Part shown: in pieces, positions 16,105-23,983 of the stretch | Position numbering within the stretch: position 1 is the first letter of the stretch | Layout of the letters: every line of letters starts with the position of its first letter | From: Bacillus sp. MUM 116 | GTDB taxonomy: Bacteria > Bacillota > Bacilli > Bacillales > Cytobacillaceae | Reading direction: 5' to 3' | Length of the DNA stretch: 39,715 bases | Assembly: GCF_001866655.1 (NCBI RefSeq) | Contig: NZ_MLYR01000088.1 | Coordinates: 1-39,715, forward strand | Translations under genes and position numbers: made by a program | The notes under the pieces: generated by a model | The model's database searches: none | The model's input: the letters and a program-made list of their open reading frames with translations, nothing else | Told to the model about the DNA's origin: nothing

Positions 16105-17133
16105 ATGAAGATTTGGTTTAATCGCTGGTTCACAACGGTTTCTCATTATATTGATATGATTCGAGAAAATCCGGACCAGCGCAAGTTTACGATTTACGGC
16201 TCCCATTCGAATCCAGATGCTCTCTATCTGCAAAATTGTGACTTTGCATATAGAGAACCGGCTGTTTCCGGTGAAGAATATATTCAGTTTTGTCTCGACT
16301 TTTGCAAAGAGCATAAAATTGATATTTTTATTCCTCGAAAAGAAAATGTCCTAATTTCGAAAAGGCTCAAATTATTTGAGGAATTAGGGGTAAAGGTATT
16401 GGTTTGTCCGGATGCTGAATTGATGGAGATGGTGGATAATAAAGCGGTTTCCTATCAATCCATTTTGGAAAAAGCAAAAAACGGAAAACCGTTGATTTCC
16501 ATTCCTGACTATTCTATCGTCAATTCGGTTGATTCTTTTAAAAATGCATATGAGCAGTTAAAGGATAAAGGACATACGGTTTGCATTAAACCCGTTATTG
16601 GAGAGGGGGCAAATGGCTTTCGGGTTATTAAAGAGCAAAATGACTCGATTGATCAGCTCTTTTATCATGGAACGGGCCGTCGCATTCCTTATCAATATGC
16701 ATGTGAAATATTGGGTCAGCGAGAGATGTTTCCTGACTTAATGGTTTTGGAATATTTGGAGGGACCCGAATATAGCATTGATTGTTTGGCAACTGAAGAA
16801 AAGTTAATTGCTGCTATTCCAAGGTTAAAAAGTTCTGGTCGGGTGCGCGAGTTAGTTGAACATTTTGAACTAATCCAAATGGCTCATGATTTTCATCAAG
16901 AATTTAAATTGCCGTATTTGTTTAATATTCAGGTGAAATATAGCGGTAATGTACCGAAACTGCTGGAAATTAACCCGCGCATGAGCGGGGGAATGTATTT
17001 TAGCTGCCTTTCCGGTATTAATATGCCTTACCTTGCGATCAAAATCTTATTAGGAGAAGAAATCGAGCTAATGAAACCTAAATTTGGGATCAGGGCGAGT
17101 TATATTGAGAAGGAAATGATTCTTGAAGATTAA
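16105..17133 (+). CDS. ATP-grasp family carboxylate-amine ligase-like protein
   Basis: 342-aa ATP-grasp enzyme of unknown substrate. A Rossmann-like N-terminal part (about 1-110) precedes the ATP-grasp domain. That domain has the Lys-containing strand TVCIKPVIGEGANGF and the adenine-binding strand LMVLEYLEGPEYSIDC. It ends with Mg ligands near KLLEINPRMSGGMY (Glu and Asn). Such enzymes join a carboxylate to an amine or thiol through an acyl-phosphate. ATG 16105 is six bases after AGAAAGAGG; a GTG 18 codons earlier has no site. It is a single gene bounded by a repeat and a strong terminator, so neighbours do not help. Peptide-like metabolite synthesis is one guess only. Confidence 0.82.
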   Translation: MKIWFNRWFTTVSHYIDMIRENPDQRKFTIYGSHSNPDALYLQNCDFAYREPAVSGEEYIQFCLDFCKEHKIDIFIPRKENVLISKRLKLFEELGVKVLVCPDAELMEMVDNKAVSYQSILEKAKNGKPLISIPDYSIVNSVDSFKNAYEQLKDKGHTVCIKPVIGEGANGFRVIKEQNDSIDQLFYHGTGRRIPYQYACEILGQREMFPDLMVLEYLEGPEYSIDCLATEEKLIAAIPRLKSSGRVRELVEHFELIQMAHDFHQEFKLPYLFNIQVKYSGNVPKLLEINPRMSGGMYFSCLSGINMPYLAIKILLGEEIELMKPKFGIRASYIEKEMILED

Positions 17134-17180
17134 AAAAAATCCTGCCATGCCAATCTGTGCATGAGCAGGATTTTTTTTTT
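17132..17180 (+). terminator. Strong Rho-independent terminator
   Basis: An A-rich arm with ATCCTGC-CATGC (to 17150) pairs with GCATG-GCAGGAT (17159-17170), with one bulged base. A run of ten Ts (17171-17180) follows. It overlaps the stop codon of the ATP-grasp gene. The A-rich 5' arm would let it work in both directions. Confidence 0.9.
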
Positions 17181-17181
17181 G

Positions 17182-17236
17182 TGTCTACCCCAAAAAGACA
17201 TTTTCGATGAATTGTCCATGAACGGTGCCTGTCACC
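17182..17236 (-). repeat. Dispersed 3'-end repeat, copy E (reverse)
   Basis: A reverse-orientation copy ending in GGTGCCTGTCACC (17224-17236). Two tandem duplications abut it: TGTCACCGTATGT twice (17230-17242 and 17243-17255), then TACTGTTTGT nearly twice (17256-17273). Confidence 0.75.
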
Positions 17237-17283
17237 GTATGTTGTCACCGTATGTTACTGTTTGTTACTGTTTTCGCCAAAAC

Positions 17284-17297
17284 TAGTCAAAAGACTA
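17284..17297. promoter_or_regulatory. Palindrome upstream of gntR, candidate operator
   Basis: TAGTC-AAAA-GACTA is a perfect inverted repeat 37 bases before a TATAAT (17334-17339). CTAGTCAA recurs at 18217-18224, before the AcnX genes, as a half-site. This would fit autoregulation plus operon control by the GntR protein, but two sites are little evidence. Confidence 0.35.
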
Positions 17298-17416
17298 CAA
17301 AATAACATACTAGTGTTAATATTCAGATGATAATATAATGGGTTTAAAGGTTCGACCATTAGACGTTCCAATCTTTATCTAGGACAAATGCATTATAGAG
17401 GGGAGGGGTATTTGGA

Positions 17417-18175
17417 GTGGATGTGGATGGCAACACCAATCAGTTTTCAAGTGTTTTTAATAAAGTTCAACCAGTAAGGGGCTTTGAGGATGTTCTCACA
17501 CAAATCTATAATGCAATCTATAGCAACCAATTAAAAACCGGTGACCGCCTTCCTAGTGAACGGGAGCTTGCCAGTATGTTTGAAGTCAGCAGAACGACTA
17601 TCCGTGAAGCAATAAGAGTCCTTGAGGCTGAACAGGTGGTGGAAGTTAAAAGAGGTGTTAACGGAGGCATTAGTATTATTGAGCCCAAACCCAATCAACT
17701 GGCGCGTTCTCTAGAAACATTGCTTCATTTTCGAGTGGCGACCTTTACTGAGCTTGCTGAATTCCGCACAGATTTCGAAGGAAAAACCGCTTTTTTGGCG
17801 GCACAAAGAGCGACCCCACACGAGATCAACGAAATCACACATATTGCGGAAAAATTCGAAAAGCTTATAAAAGACATCGATACCCCTTGGGAGCGGTTAA
17901 TCGATCTAGACGTTTCGTTTCATGAAGCTGTGGCATATGCATCAAAAAATCAAATACATATTGCCATTATGCTGGGCATCCAAAGTGTGTTACGAAAGAC
18001 AGCATTAAGTTTAGAAAGCGGCAACGACCAACATTTTCGTAAACAACAGGGAATTGAATTAATGGAAATCGCACAGGCCATTCAAAACCGCGATTCCGAC
18101 AAAGCCAAAAGAATAATGGCCGAACATGTTGAAGGTAATATTACTTCGAAAATGAATCAAAATTCTACAGATTAG
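17417..18175 (+). CDS. FadR-type GntR family transcriptional regulator
   Basis: 252-aa regulator with an N-terminal winged helix (about 22-90), containing GDRLPSERELASMFEVSRTT and the following IREAIRVLE helix. An FCD effector domain (about 100-240) is formed of helices that bind a small organic acid or amino acid. It stands at the head of the hydroxyproline island in the same direction, so it most likely senses hydroxyproline or a pathway intermediate and controls these genes. GTG 17417 is eight bases after GGGAGGGG. It ends 81 bases before the AcnX small subunit, a gap that contains a TATAAT (18201-18206), so the catabolic genes probably have their own promoter. Confidence 0.9.
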   Translation: MDVDGNTNQFSSVFNKVQPVRGFEDVLTQIYNAIYSNQLKTGDRLPSERELASMFEVSRTTIREAIRVLEAEQVVEVKRGVNGGISIIEPKPNQLARSLETLLHFRVATFTELAEFRTDFEGKTAFLAAQRATPHEINEITHIAEKFEKLIKDIDTPWERLIDLDVSFHEAVAYASKNQIHIAIMLGIQSVLRKTALSLESGNDQHFRKQQGIELMEIAQAIQNRDSDKAKRIMAEHVEGNITSKMNQNSTD

Positions 18176-18200
18176 ACATCATGGTCAATCTCATTGTCAA

Positions 18201-18206
18201 TATAAT
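18201..18206 (+). promoter_or_regulatory. Candidate -10 element for the hydroxyproline operon
   Basis: A consensus TATAAT lies 50 bases before the AcnX small-subunit start. No good -35 is seen. Instead GTCAAT occurs twice (about 18184-18200), followed by the CTAGTCAA motif at 18217-18224, suggesting regulator binding around it. Confidence 0.4.
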
Positions 18207-18256
18207 AAAACATCTCCTAGTCAACACCCTTATCCATAAATAAAGGGGTTGTAAAT

Positions 18257-18688
18257 ATGACTTCTAGTAAACTCCTATACAAAAAAGGTCAGGTCCTGGT
18301 AGATGGACAATCCGAAGGACAAGTTTTAGCCACTAACTTTCCCCTAAGCTTTTGGGGAGGTATAAATCCCGCAACAGGAGAAATTATTGACCGGCATCAT
18401 CCACTATCCAAAGAAAATGTGACAGGAAAGGTTTTGGTATTACCGACAGGAAGAGGTTCCTGTACTGGAAGCGGAATACTTCTTGAAGCGATTTTTTCTG
18501 ACCACGCACCCGCAGCGATTTTGTTAAGGCAGCTAGACGAAATCATATCCCTCGGCTCCATTGTTGCCGACGAATTTTTGCAAAAATCCATCCCAATCCT
18601 TGTATTAACCTCCGAAGACTTTGAAGATGCGTTAAAAGCAAAATATGCTTTTATTGATAAAAAAGGAAAAGTAAAATTACAAATCTAG
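18257..18688 (+). CDS. Aconitase-X small (swivel) subunit, probable cis-3-hydroxy-L-proline dehydratase
   Basis: 143-aa DUF126/AcnX small subunit, equivalent to the aconitase swivel domain. Its signature PTGRGSCTGSGILLEAI lies at about 62-78, and the early LSFWGGINPATGEIIDRHHP stretch is also typical. With the next gene it forms the two-subunit (type II) AcnX enzyme. Characterised bacterial members dehydrate cis-3-hydroxy-L-proline to delta1-pyrroline-2-carboxylate, which fits the surrounding genes; mevalonate 5-phosphate dehydratase is the other known AcnX activity, mainly archaeal. ATG 18257 has AAAGGGG upstream. It is the first catabolic gene after the regulator. Confidence 0.88.
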   Translation: MTSSKLLYKKGQVLVDGQSEGQVLATNFPLSFWGGINPATGEIIDRHHPLSKENVTGKVLVLPTGRGSCTGSGILLEAIFSDHAPAAILLRQLDEIISLGSIVADEFLQKSIPILVLTSEDFEDALKAKYAFIDKKGKVKLQI

Positions 18689-18791
18689 CACCACGACCAA
18701 CCCAAAAATCAAATGGACCCACAATAATCTGAATGGAGGGTGGTTAAAGGAAAAACATAAAACCCAAGATTATAATTGGCAGGTGTCACAA

Positions 18792-20087
18792 ATGCAGGTT
18801 GAATTAACGAAACATGATCGAAACATTCTTGCTGGAAAGGATGGCAAAGCGAAGCAGTTGGCCATGAAGGTAATTGTTCGGATGGCTGAAATACAAGGGG
18901 CGGAAAAGTTGATTGATATCGAATGCGCCCATATTGATGGCTGCATTTATACTGGCCCCGCCAGTCTTCATTTTGCCGAAACCCTTGCTGAACTGGGCGG
19001 AAGGGTAACTGTGCCGACCACAATGAATGCCATCTCCATCGACCGAAAGCGCTGGAAGGACCAGGGAGTCGATGCCAAATGGGCACATTCTGCTCAAAGG
19101 CTTGCTGATGCCTATCTTAGAATGGGAGCCACGCCGACATTTACCTGTGCTCCTTACTTGCTGCCGGAAAAACCGAAAAAAGGGATGGAAATCGCATGGG
19201 CTGAATCAAATGCAGTTGTTTATGCCAATAGTGTCATAGGTGCAAAAACAAACCGCTATGGGGATTTAATGGATATCTGCGCTGCCATTACTGGCCGCGT
19301 TCCTCTGACAGGACTCCATCTTGAAAAAAACAGAAAAGGGACAATGATCATTGATGTCGGTGAGATAAAGGATATTGATTCCTTCTTTTACCCTGTTTTT
19401 GGTTATCTTGTCGGCCAAAAGGTAAATGGTGGAGTACCGGTGATTACGGGTCTAAACCATACCCCTTCAGCAGATGATTTAAAGGCGTTTGGGGCTGCCT
19501 GTGCAACAGCCGGTTCTGTAGGAATGTTTCATATTGTCGGAATTACACCTGAAGCGCCAACAATAGACCACGCTTTAGGCAAAAAAGCTCCAGCTTCCAT
19601 ACATAAAATTACAAAAGGAGAACTTCAGGAAGTATGGGAGAAGCTATCTTCCGGTACAGAAGAAAAAGTTGATATGATCACCCTTGGAAGTCCGCATTTT
19701 TCCTATGAGGAATGCGAACTTTTGGCAGAAATCATCGAACACGAAGCAGAACAAGCACAAGTGATTACTGAAAAAAAATCTCCTCTAAAAGTCCAGTCAG
19801 AATTCATCATCACGACCTCCCGTTATGTATATCAAAAAGCCCTCAACAACGGTTTAGCAGAAAAAATAGAGAATTTTGGAGCGAAGTTTTTGACCGATAC
19901 TTGTTTATGTATGATCAATACCCCGGTTATCCCGGAAAAGTGTCAAACATTAATGACGAACTCGGCAAAATATGCTCATTATGCACCAGGTCTTGTCAAT
20001 CGCAAGATTTATTTTACTAGTATAAAAGATTGTGTACGCTCTGCAATTGAAGGGATTCCGATTATTAGCCGGCCAAAATGGCTTTAA
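18792..20087 (+). CDS. Aconitase-X large catalytic subunit, probable cis-3-hydroxy-L-proline dehydratase
   Basis: 431-aa DUF521/AcnX catalytic subunit. Family stretches include IECAHIDGCIYTGPASLHFAE near residue 45, TTMNAISIDRKRW, GATPTFTCAPYLL and WAESNAVVYANSVIGAKTNR. Several conserved Cys (for example in TCAPYLL and DICAAITG) are expected to hold the metal centre. It should release water from cis-3-hydroxy-L-proline, giving delta1-pyrroline-2-carboxylate, which the OCD-family enzyme downstream can reduce to L-proline. ATG 18792 is six bases after AGGTG; GTG 18783 in the same frame lacks a site. A 103-base gap separates it from the small subunit. Confidence 0.88.
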   Translation: MQVELTKHDRNILAGKDGKAKQLAMKVIVRMAEIQGAEKLIDIECAHIDGCIYTGPASLHFAETLAELGGRVTVPTTMNAISIDRKRWKDQGVDAKWAHSAQRLADAYLRMGATPTFTCAPYLLPEKPKKGMEIAWAESNAVVYANSVIGAKTNRYGDLMDICAAITGRVPLTGLHLEKNRKGTMIIDVGEIKDIDSFFYPVFGYLVGQKVNGGVPVITGLNHTPSADDLKAFGAACATAGSVGMFHIVGITPEAPTIDHALGKKAPASIHKITKGELQEVWEKLSSGTEEKVDMITLGSPHFSYEECELLAEIIEHEAEQAQVITEKKSPLKVQSEFIITTSRYVYQKALNNGLAEKIENFGAKFLTDTCLCMINTPVIPEKCQTLMTNSAKYAHYAPGLVNRKIYFTSIKDCVRSAIEGIPIISRPKWL

Positions 20088-20093
20088 AATTGA

Positions 20094-20107
20094 TGAAACC
20101 GTTTCCA
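20094..20107. promoter_or_regulatory. Candidate cre site between AcnX and the ABC receptor gene
   Basis: TGAAACCGTTTCCA fits TGNAANCGNWNNCW on both strands. It lies seven bases after the AcnX stop and 36 bases before the receptor start. It could repress an internal promoter or block elongation when preferred sugars are present. Consensus match only. Confidence 0.55.
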
Positions 20108-20142
20108 AAACTCTATGTTCGAAAAAGAAAGGGGAAAATAGA

Positions 20143-21297
20143 ATGAGCAAGTGGCTCTCTCGTTTAGGATTACTAGTAATTGTCATGTTGATGATTACTG
20201 CATGTTCCTCAAAAACAGGAGGATCAGATTCCTCAAGCGGCAAAGATAAAGGTGGAGAAATTTTGATTGGAACGCTAACCCCAATCACCGGATCCAGTGC
20301 AAAAATGGGTGAAGATATGAACAATGCAATTCAAATGGCTGCGGATGAAATCAATACTGCCGGTGGAATCAACGGTAAGAAAATCAAGCTTGTTAAAGAG
20401 GACGAGGGCTGTGATCCGCAAATTGCTACGGCCGGTGCCAACAAACTTGTATCAAAGGATGTCGTGGCAGTTGTCGGCGGATACTGCTCAGGTGCCGTTC
20501 TGCCGGCATCAGGCGTGATGAACCAAGCGAATCTCCCTTGGATTTTAACAGCTGCAAACTCTGCAAAAATTCCGGAGCAAGGCTTTAAGGATATTTTTCT
20601 ATTAAATAGTACGGCACCAGCACAGGCAAAGTCTGCTGCTGAATATATGGTGAACAAGTTAGGTGCTAAAAAAATCGCGATTATCAACGATAATTCCGCT
20701 TATGCCGTCGATTTGGCGGAAAGAACAAGAGATGAAGTTAAAGGTATGGGGGCTAATGTTGTAGCATTTGACGCAGTAAACCCGGAAGAAAAAGATTTTA
20801 ACTCACTTATGACAAAACTTAAGGAACTGAAACCAGATGCTACCTACTGGACTGGATATTATAATGTCGGCGGACTATTGGCAAAACAGTTCCATCAGGC
20901 TGGTGTTTCCGGTGCCTTTGGTGTAGGCGATGGCTCGAACGACCCGACAATTATTAAAATCGCCGGAAAGGAAAATGCTGAAGGATTATTTGTAACGACT
21001 ACCCCAACGCCGCAATTCCAAGAAAGTGCCAAGGATTGGATTCCGAAATATAAAGAAAAATTTGGTGCCGATCCAGGACCATACTCTGCAATCTCTTATG
21101 ACGGTATGAGAGTAATGGCCGATGCCATCAAACGTGCAGGTTCAACGGACAAAGATAAAATTATCAAGGCCTTAAGCGAAACAAACGGATATGATACGTT
21201 CAGCGGTCCATTGAAATTTAAGGAAAATGGCGAAACAGCTACATCAAACTTTGTTGTCTTAATTGTTAAAAATGGACAAATGACATTGGCGCAGTAA
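20143..21297 (+). CDS. Liv-type ABC transporter substrate-binding lipoprotein
   Basis: Periplasmic-binding-protein type I receptor (384 aa) of the branched-chain amino acid family, anchored through Cys21 in ITAC. The mature part starts GEILIGTLTPITG, and AMxMAxxE-like helices (NNAIQMAADEINTAGGINGK) follow, as in LivJ. ATG 20143 is eight bases after AAAGGGG; the open frame runs 37 codons further upstream into the AcnX stop region but has no support there. Its place inside a hydroxyproline island suggests it binds hydroxyproline isomers or proline rather than leucine (inference). A hairpin after the stop may keep receptor mRNA more abundant than permease mRNA. Confidence 0.92.
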   Translation: MSKWLSRLGLLVIVMLMITACSSKTGGSDSSSGKDKGGEILIGTLTPITGSSAKMGEDMNNAIQMAADEINTAGGINGKKIKLVKEDEGCDPQIATAGANKLVSKDVVAVVGGYCSGAVLPASGVMNQANLPWILTAANSAKIPEQGFKDIFLLNSTAPAQAKSAAEYMVNKLGAKKIAIINDNSAYAVDLAERTRDEVKGMGANVVAFDAVNPEEKDFNSLMTKLKELKPDATYWTGYYNVGGLLAKQFHQAGVSGAFGVGDGSNDPTIIKIAGKENAEGLFVTTTPTPQFQESAKDWIPKYKEKFGADPGPYSAISYDGMRVMADAIKRAGSTDKDKIIKALSETNGYDTFSGPLKFKENGETATSNFVVLIVKNGQMTLAQ

Positions 21298-21308
21298 ATA
21301 AAATAGGG

Positions 21309-21330
21309 GTTCCCGGGTTAAACCGGGAAC
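21309..21330 (+). other. Intercistronic stem-loop after the ABC receptor gene
   Basis: GTTCCCGG (21309-21316) pairs with CCGGGAAC (21323-21330) around a six-base loop, without a T-tract. This is the typical position for an mRNA-stabilising or attenuating hairpin between a receptor and its permease genes. Confidence 0.65.
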
Positions 21331-21354
21331 TCTCACAAAGAAAGGGGGATCTTA

Positions 21355-22251
21355 ATGGATATATTTATACAGCAATGTATAAATGCTGTGATCATCGGCT
21401 GTTTTTACAGTTTAATTGCCTTGGGCTATACGATGGTGTTTGGTGTCATCAGACTATTGAATTTCGCTCATGGTGATATTTTTATGGTCGGTTCATTCGT
21501 TGGTTTCACCGCTCTATCTTTTTTGACTGGTATGCCTAGTTTACTAGGTGTAGGGCTGGCATTATTAATTTCAATGATTGTAGTTGGATTATTTGGTGTC
21601 GTCATTGAAAGAATTGCCTATCGCCCCCTTTTTAACGCACCATCACGTTTGGCGGTTTTAATCACAGCCGTTGGGGTCTCGTTATTTTTACAAAATGGAA
21701 TCATGCTTTCCTATGGGGCCAGTTTTCGTGTTTATCCTGTTCATCTTTCAAATAAAGGGTTTCATATCCTCGGAGCAAATCTATCCTATATACAATTGGG
21801 CATAATCATTTTCTCTATTCTCATGATGGTAGCATTACATATTTTTATTAACAAAACATTGTACGGAAAAGCAATGCGATCGATTGCTATTGATTCAACA
21901 GCCACTTCACTAATGGGAATTGCCGTTCATAGAATCATTGCCATAACGTTCTTCATTGGTTCCTCGCTTGCAGCCGCAGCAGGGGTGATGGACGGGGTTT
22001 ATTATGGACAAATCAATTTCCTAATGGGATTTATCATTGGTTTAAAAGCTTTCACCGCAGCGGTTATCGGCGGAATCGGCAGCATCAAAGGAGCAATGCT
22101 CGGCGGTTTGCTGCTTGGAATTGTAGAAACGGTTGGAACCGTTTATGTAGGCAGCGCCTGGAAGGATGTCTTCGCGTTTGGAATATTGATCCTTTTACTA
22201 GTGTTTAAACCAACCGGTATTCTTGGCGAAAACGAAGTGGAAAGGGTGTAG
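21355..22251 (+). CDS. livH: Liv-type ABC transporter permease (LivH family)
   Basis: 298-aa membrane protein with about eight hydrophobic segments. It has the LivH-type opening INAVIIGCFYSLIALGYTMV, followed by GVIRLLNFAHGDIFMVG. The EAA-like cytoplasmic stretch lies around MRSIAIDSTATSLMGI and is followed by the GLKAFTAAVIGGIGSIKGA region. ATG 21355 has AAAGGGGG upstream. It is followed after three bases by its LivM partner. The substrate is inferred as hydroxyproline or proline from context. Confidence 0.93.
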   Translation: MDIFIQQCINAVIIGCFYSLIALGYTMVFGVIRLLNFAHGDIFMVGSFVGFTALSFLTGMPSLLGVGLALLISMIVVGLFGVVIERIAYRPLFNAPSRLAVLITAVGVSLFLQNGIMLSYGASFRVYPVHLSNKGFHILGANLSYIQLGIIIFSILMMVALHIFINKTLYGKAMRSIAIDSTATSLMGIAVHRIIAITFFIGSSLAAAAGVMDGVYYGQINFLMGFIIGLKAFTAAVIGGIGSIKGAMLGGLLLGIVETVGTVYVGSAWKDVFAFGILILLLVFKPTGILGENEVERV

Positions 22252-22254
22252 CTT

Positions 22255-23226
22255 ATGAACAAAACGGTTTTGAAAGTTGCAGCCCTTGGTGTACTCGTTC
22301 TTGTACTGGCATTAATGCCTGTTGTTTCAGACAATTATTGGATTGATGTTGCACTTATGGCAATGATTTATATCATTCTTGCCTTAGGTTTAAACATAGT
22401 CGTTGGTTATTGCGGATTGCTAGATTTAGGATTTTCGGCATTTTTTGCAGTGGGCGCCTATACAACCGGTATTTTAATGACGCAATACCATATTTCTTTT
22501 TGGATTGCGATTGTTGTTTCTGCCTTTTTATCCGCGATTGCGGGAATCATCATCGGGGCACCGACACTGCGCCTCAGAAGTGACTATTTGGCGATCGTAA
22601 CATTAGGGTTTGGTGAAATTGTCCGAATCTCGGCCATCAATCTTCATTTTACCGGCGGTGCTTCCGGAATCTTCGGGATTCCAAAACCTTCGATTGGTTC
22701 ATTCCAATTAACAGGTCTGACCGGAGTTTATTATCTTGCCTTTATTGCGGTTCTTGTGATGATCTTTATTGTCAGACGGCTCGGAGATTCCCGTTTAGGC
22801 CGGGCCTGGAAATATATTCGCGAGGATGAAGATGCAGCGGAGGCAATGGGAATCAACCGCTGGAAGACAAAACTATTAGCCTATATTTTCGGAGCGATTG
22901 TCGGCGGCTTTGGTGGATCGATTTTTGCGGTGAAAATGACGGCAATTTCTCCGCAAAGCTTTAATTTTACCCAATCAGCGATGATTTTACTAGCTGTTGT
23001 TCTAGGGGGATTGGGCAGAATTCCAGGTATGGTTCTCGGTGCGGTATTTGTCATCCTGCTTCCGGAAGTAATGCGTGATTTTGCCGACTGGCGCTTACTT
23101 ATTTTTGGCGGGCTGCTTGTAGTTATGATGATTTTCCGCCCGGAAGGATTGTGGCCGTCCGCAAAGGAAAAGACACCTGCTTCGTCTGGTAAAGAAACGG
23201 AGGCGGATCAAAATGTCGCTGGTTAG
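22255..23226 (+). CDS. livM: Liv-type ABC transporter permease (LivM family)
   Basis: 323-aa second permease with about nine membrane segments. The LivM signature LGLNIVVGYCGLLDLGFSAF lies near residue 45, and the cytoplasmic coupling loop reads GDSRLGRAWKYIREDEDAAE. The last 25 residues are a hydrophilic tail. GGAAAGGGTG precedes the ATG, three bases after the LivH stop. Its 3' end overlaps the ATPase gene by 14 bases, indicating translational coupling. Confidence 0.93.
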   Translation: MNKTVLKVAALGVLVLVLALMPVVSDNYWIDVALMAMIYIILALGLNIVVGYCGLLDLGFSAFFAVGAYTTGILMTQYHISFWIAIVVSAFLSAIAGIIIGAPTLRLRSDYLAIVTLGFGEIVRISAINLHFTGGASGIFGIPKPSIGSFQLTGLTGVYYLAFIAVLVMIFIVRRLGDSRLGRAWKYIREDEDAAEAMGINRWKTKLLAYIFGAIVGGFGGSIFAVKMTAISPQSFNFTQSAMILLAVVLGGLGRIPGMVLGAVFVILLPEVMRDFADWRLLIFGGLLVVMMIFRPEGLWPSAKEKTPASSGKETEADQNVAG

Positions 23227-23983
23227 TATCGAAAATGTAACTTTACAGTTTGGCGGACTGAAGGCCGTGGATGATGTCAGTTTTACGATTGAAAAAGGCA
23301 AAATTATTGGGCTCGTTGGACCGAACGGGGCCGGTAAAACCTCGATGTTCAATATTATTACGGGGTTCTATAAACCTAGTATAGGAAATATCATTTTTGA
23401 AGGGAAAAATATCGTTCGGAAAAAACCAAGTAAAATCACTGAATTGGGAATGGCACGAACATTTCAAAACATCCGTCTTTTTCCTTTATTGACAGTTCTT
23501 GAAAATGTGATGAGCGGGATGCACAGCAAAACTAGACAAGGATATCTAGGCGCCATTTTCCGTACACCTGCACAACGGAAAGAAGAAGAGTTAATCAAGG
23601 CGGTGGCGGAATCAGCGATGGAATTTGTCGGTGTCAGCCAATATGCAAACCGCCTTGCGAAAAATCTTCCATATGGCTTGCAGCGCAAGGTGGAAATCGC
23701 AAGAGCCCTGGCAACACAACCGAAATTATTACTGCTTGATGAACCGGCTGCAGGATTGAACAAAGGAGAACGAGATGACCTCATTAAGTTAATCCAAAGA
23801 ATTCACAAGGAATATGATTTGACGATTTTTATTATTGAACATGATATCGGTCTTGTAAGTAAACTAGTAGATTATGTAACCGTTTTGGATTATGGGAAAA
23901 AAATTGCTGATGGCAGACCGGAAGAAGTTTTCCAAAATCAATTGGTCATCGAAGCCTATTTAGGAAAGGAGGAGGATGAATGA
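23213..23983 (+). CDS. livG: Liv-type ABC transporter ATP-binding protein (LivG family)
   Basis: 256-aa ATPase. Walker A is GPNGAGKTS (near residue 38), the signature is LPYGLQRKVEIARAL, Walker B is LLLLDEPAAGLN, and the switch His is in IIEHD. The LivG-specific insertion (MARTFQNIRLFPLLTVLENV) is present. It starts inside livM with GGAGG at proper spacing and ends in a four-base ATGA overlap with the LivF gene. Confidence 0.95.
   Translation: MSLVSIENVTLQFGGLKAVDDVSFTIEKGKIIGLVGPNGAGKTSMFNIITGFYKPSIGNIIFEGKNIVRKKPSKITELGMARTFQNIRLFPLLTVLENVMSGMHSKTRQGYLGAIFRTPAQRKEEELIKAVAESAMEFVGVSQYANRLAKNLPYGLQRKVEIARALATQPKLLLLDEPAAGLNKGERDDLIKLIQRIHKEYDLTIFIIEHDIGLVSKLVDYVTVLDYGKKIADGRPEEVFQNQLVIEAYLGKEEDE

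Noticed and set aside
20032..20142. Upstream extension of the ABC receptor reading frame
   Set aside because: It would overlap the end of AcnX and place 37 residues before a perfect lipoprotein signal peptide; the ATG at 20143 has a strong binding site.
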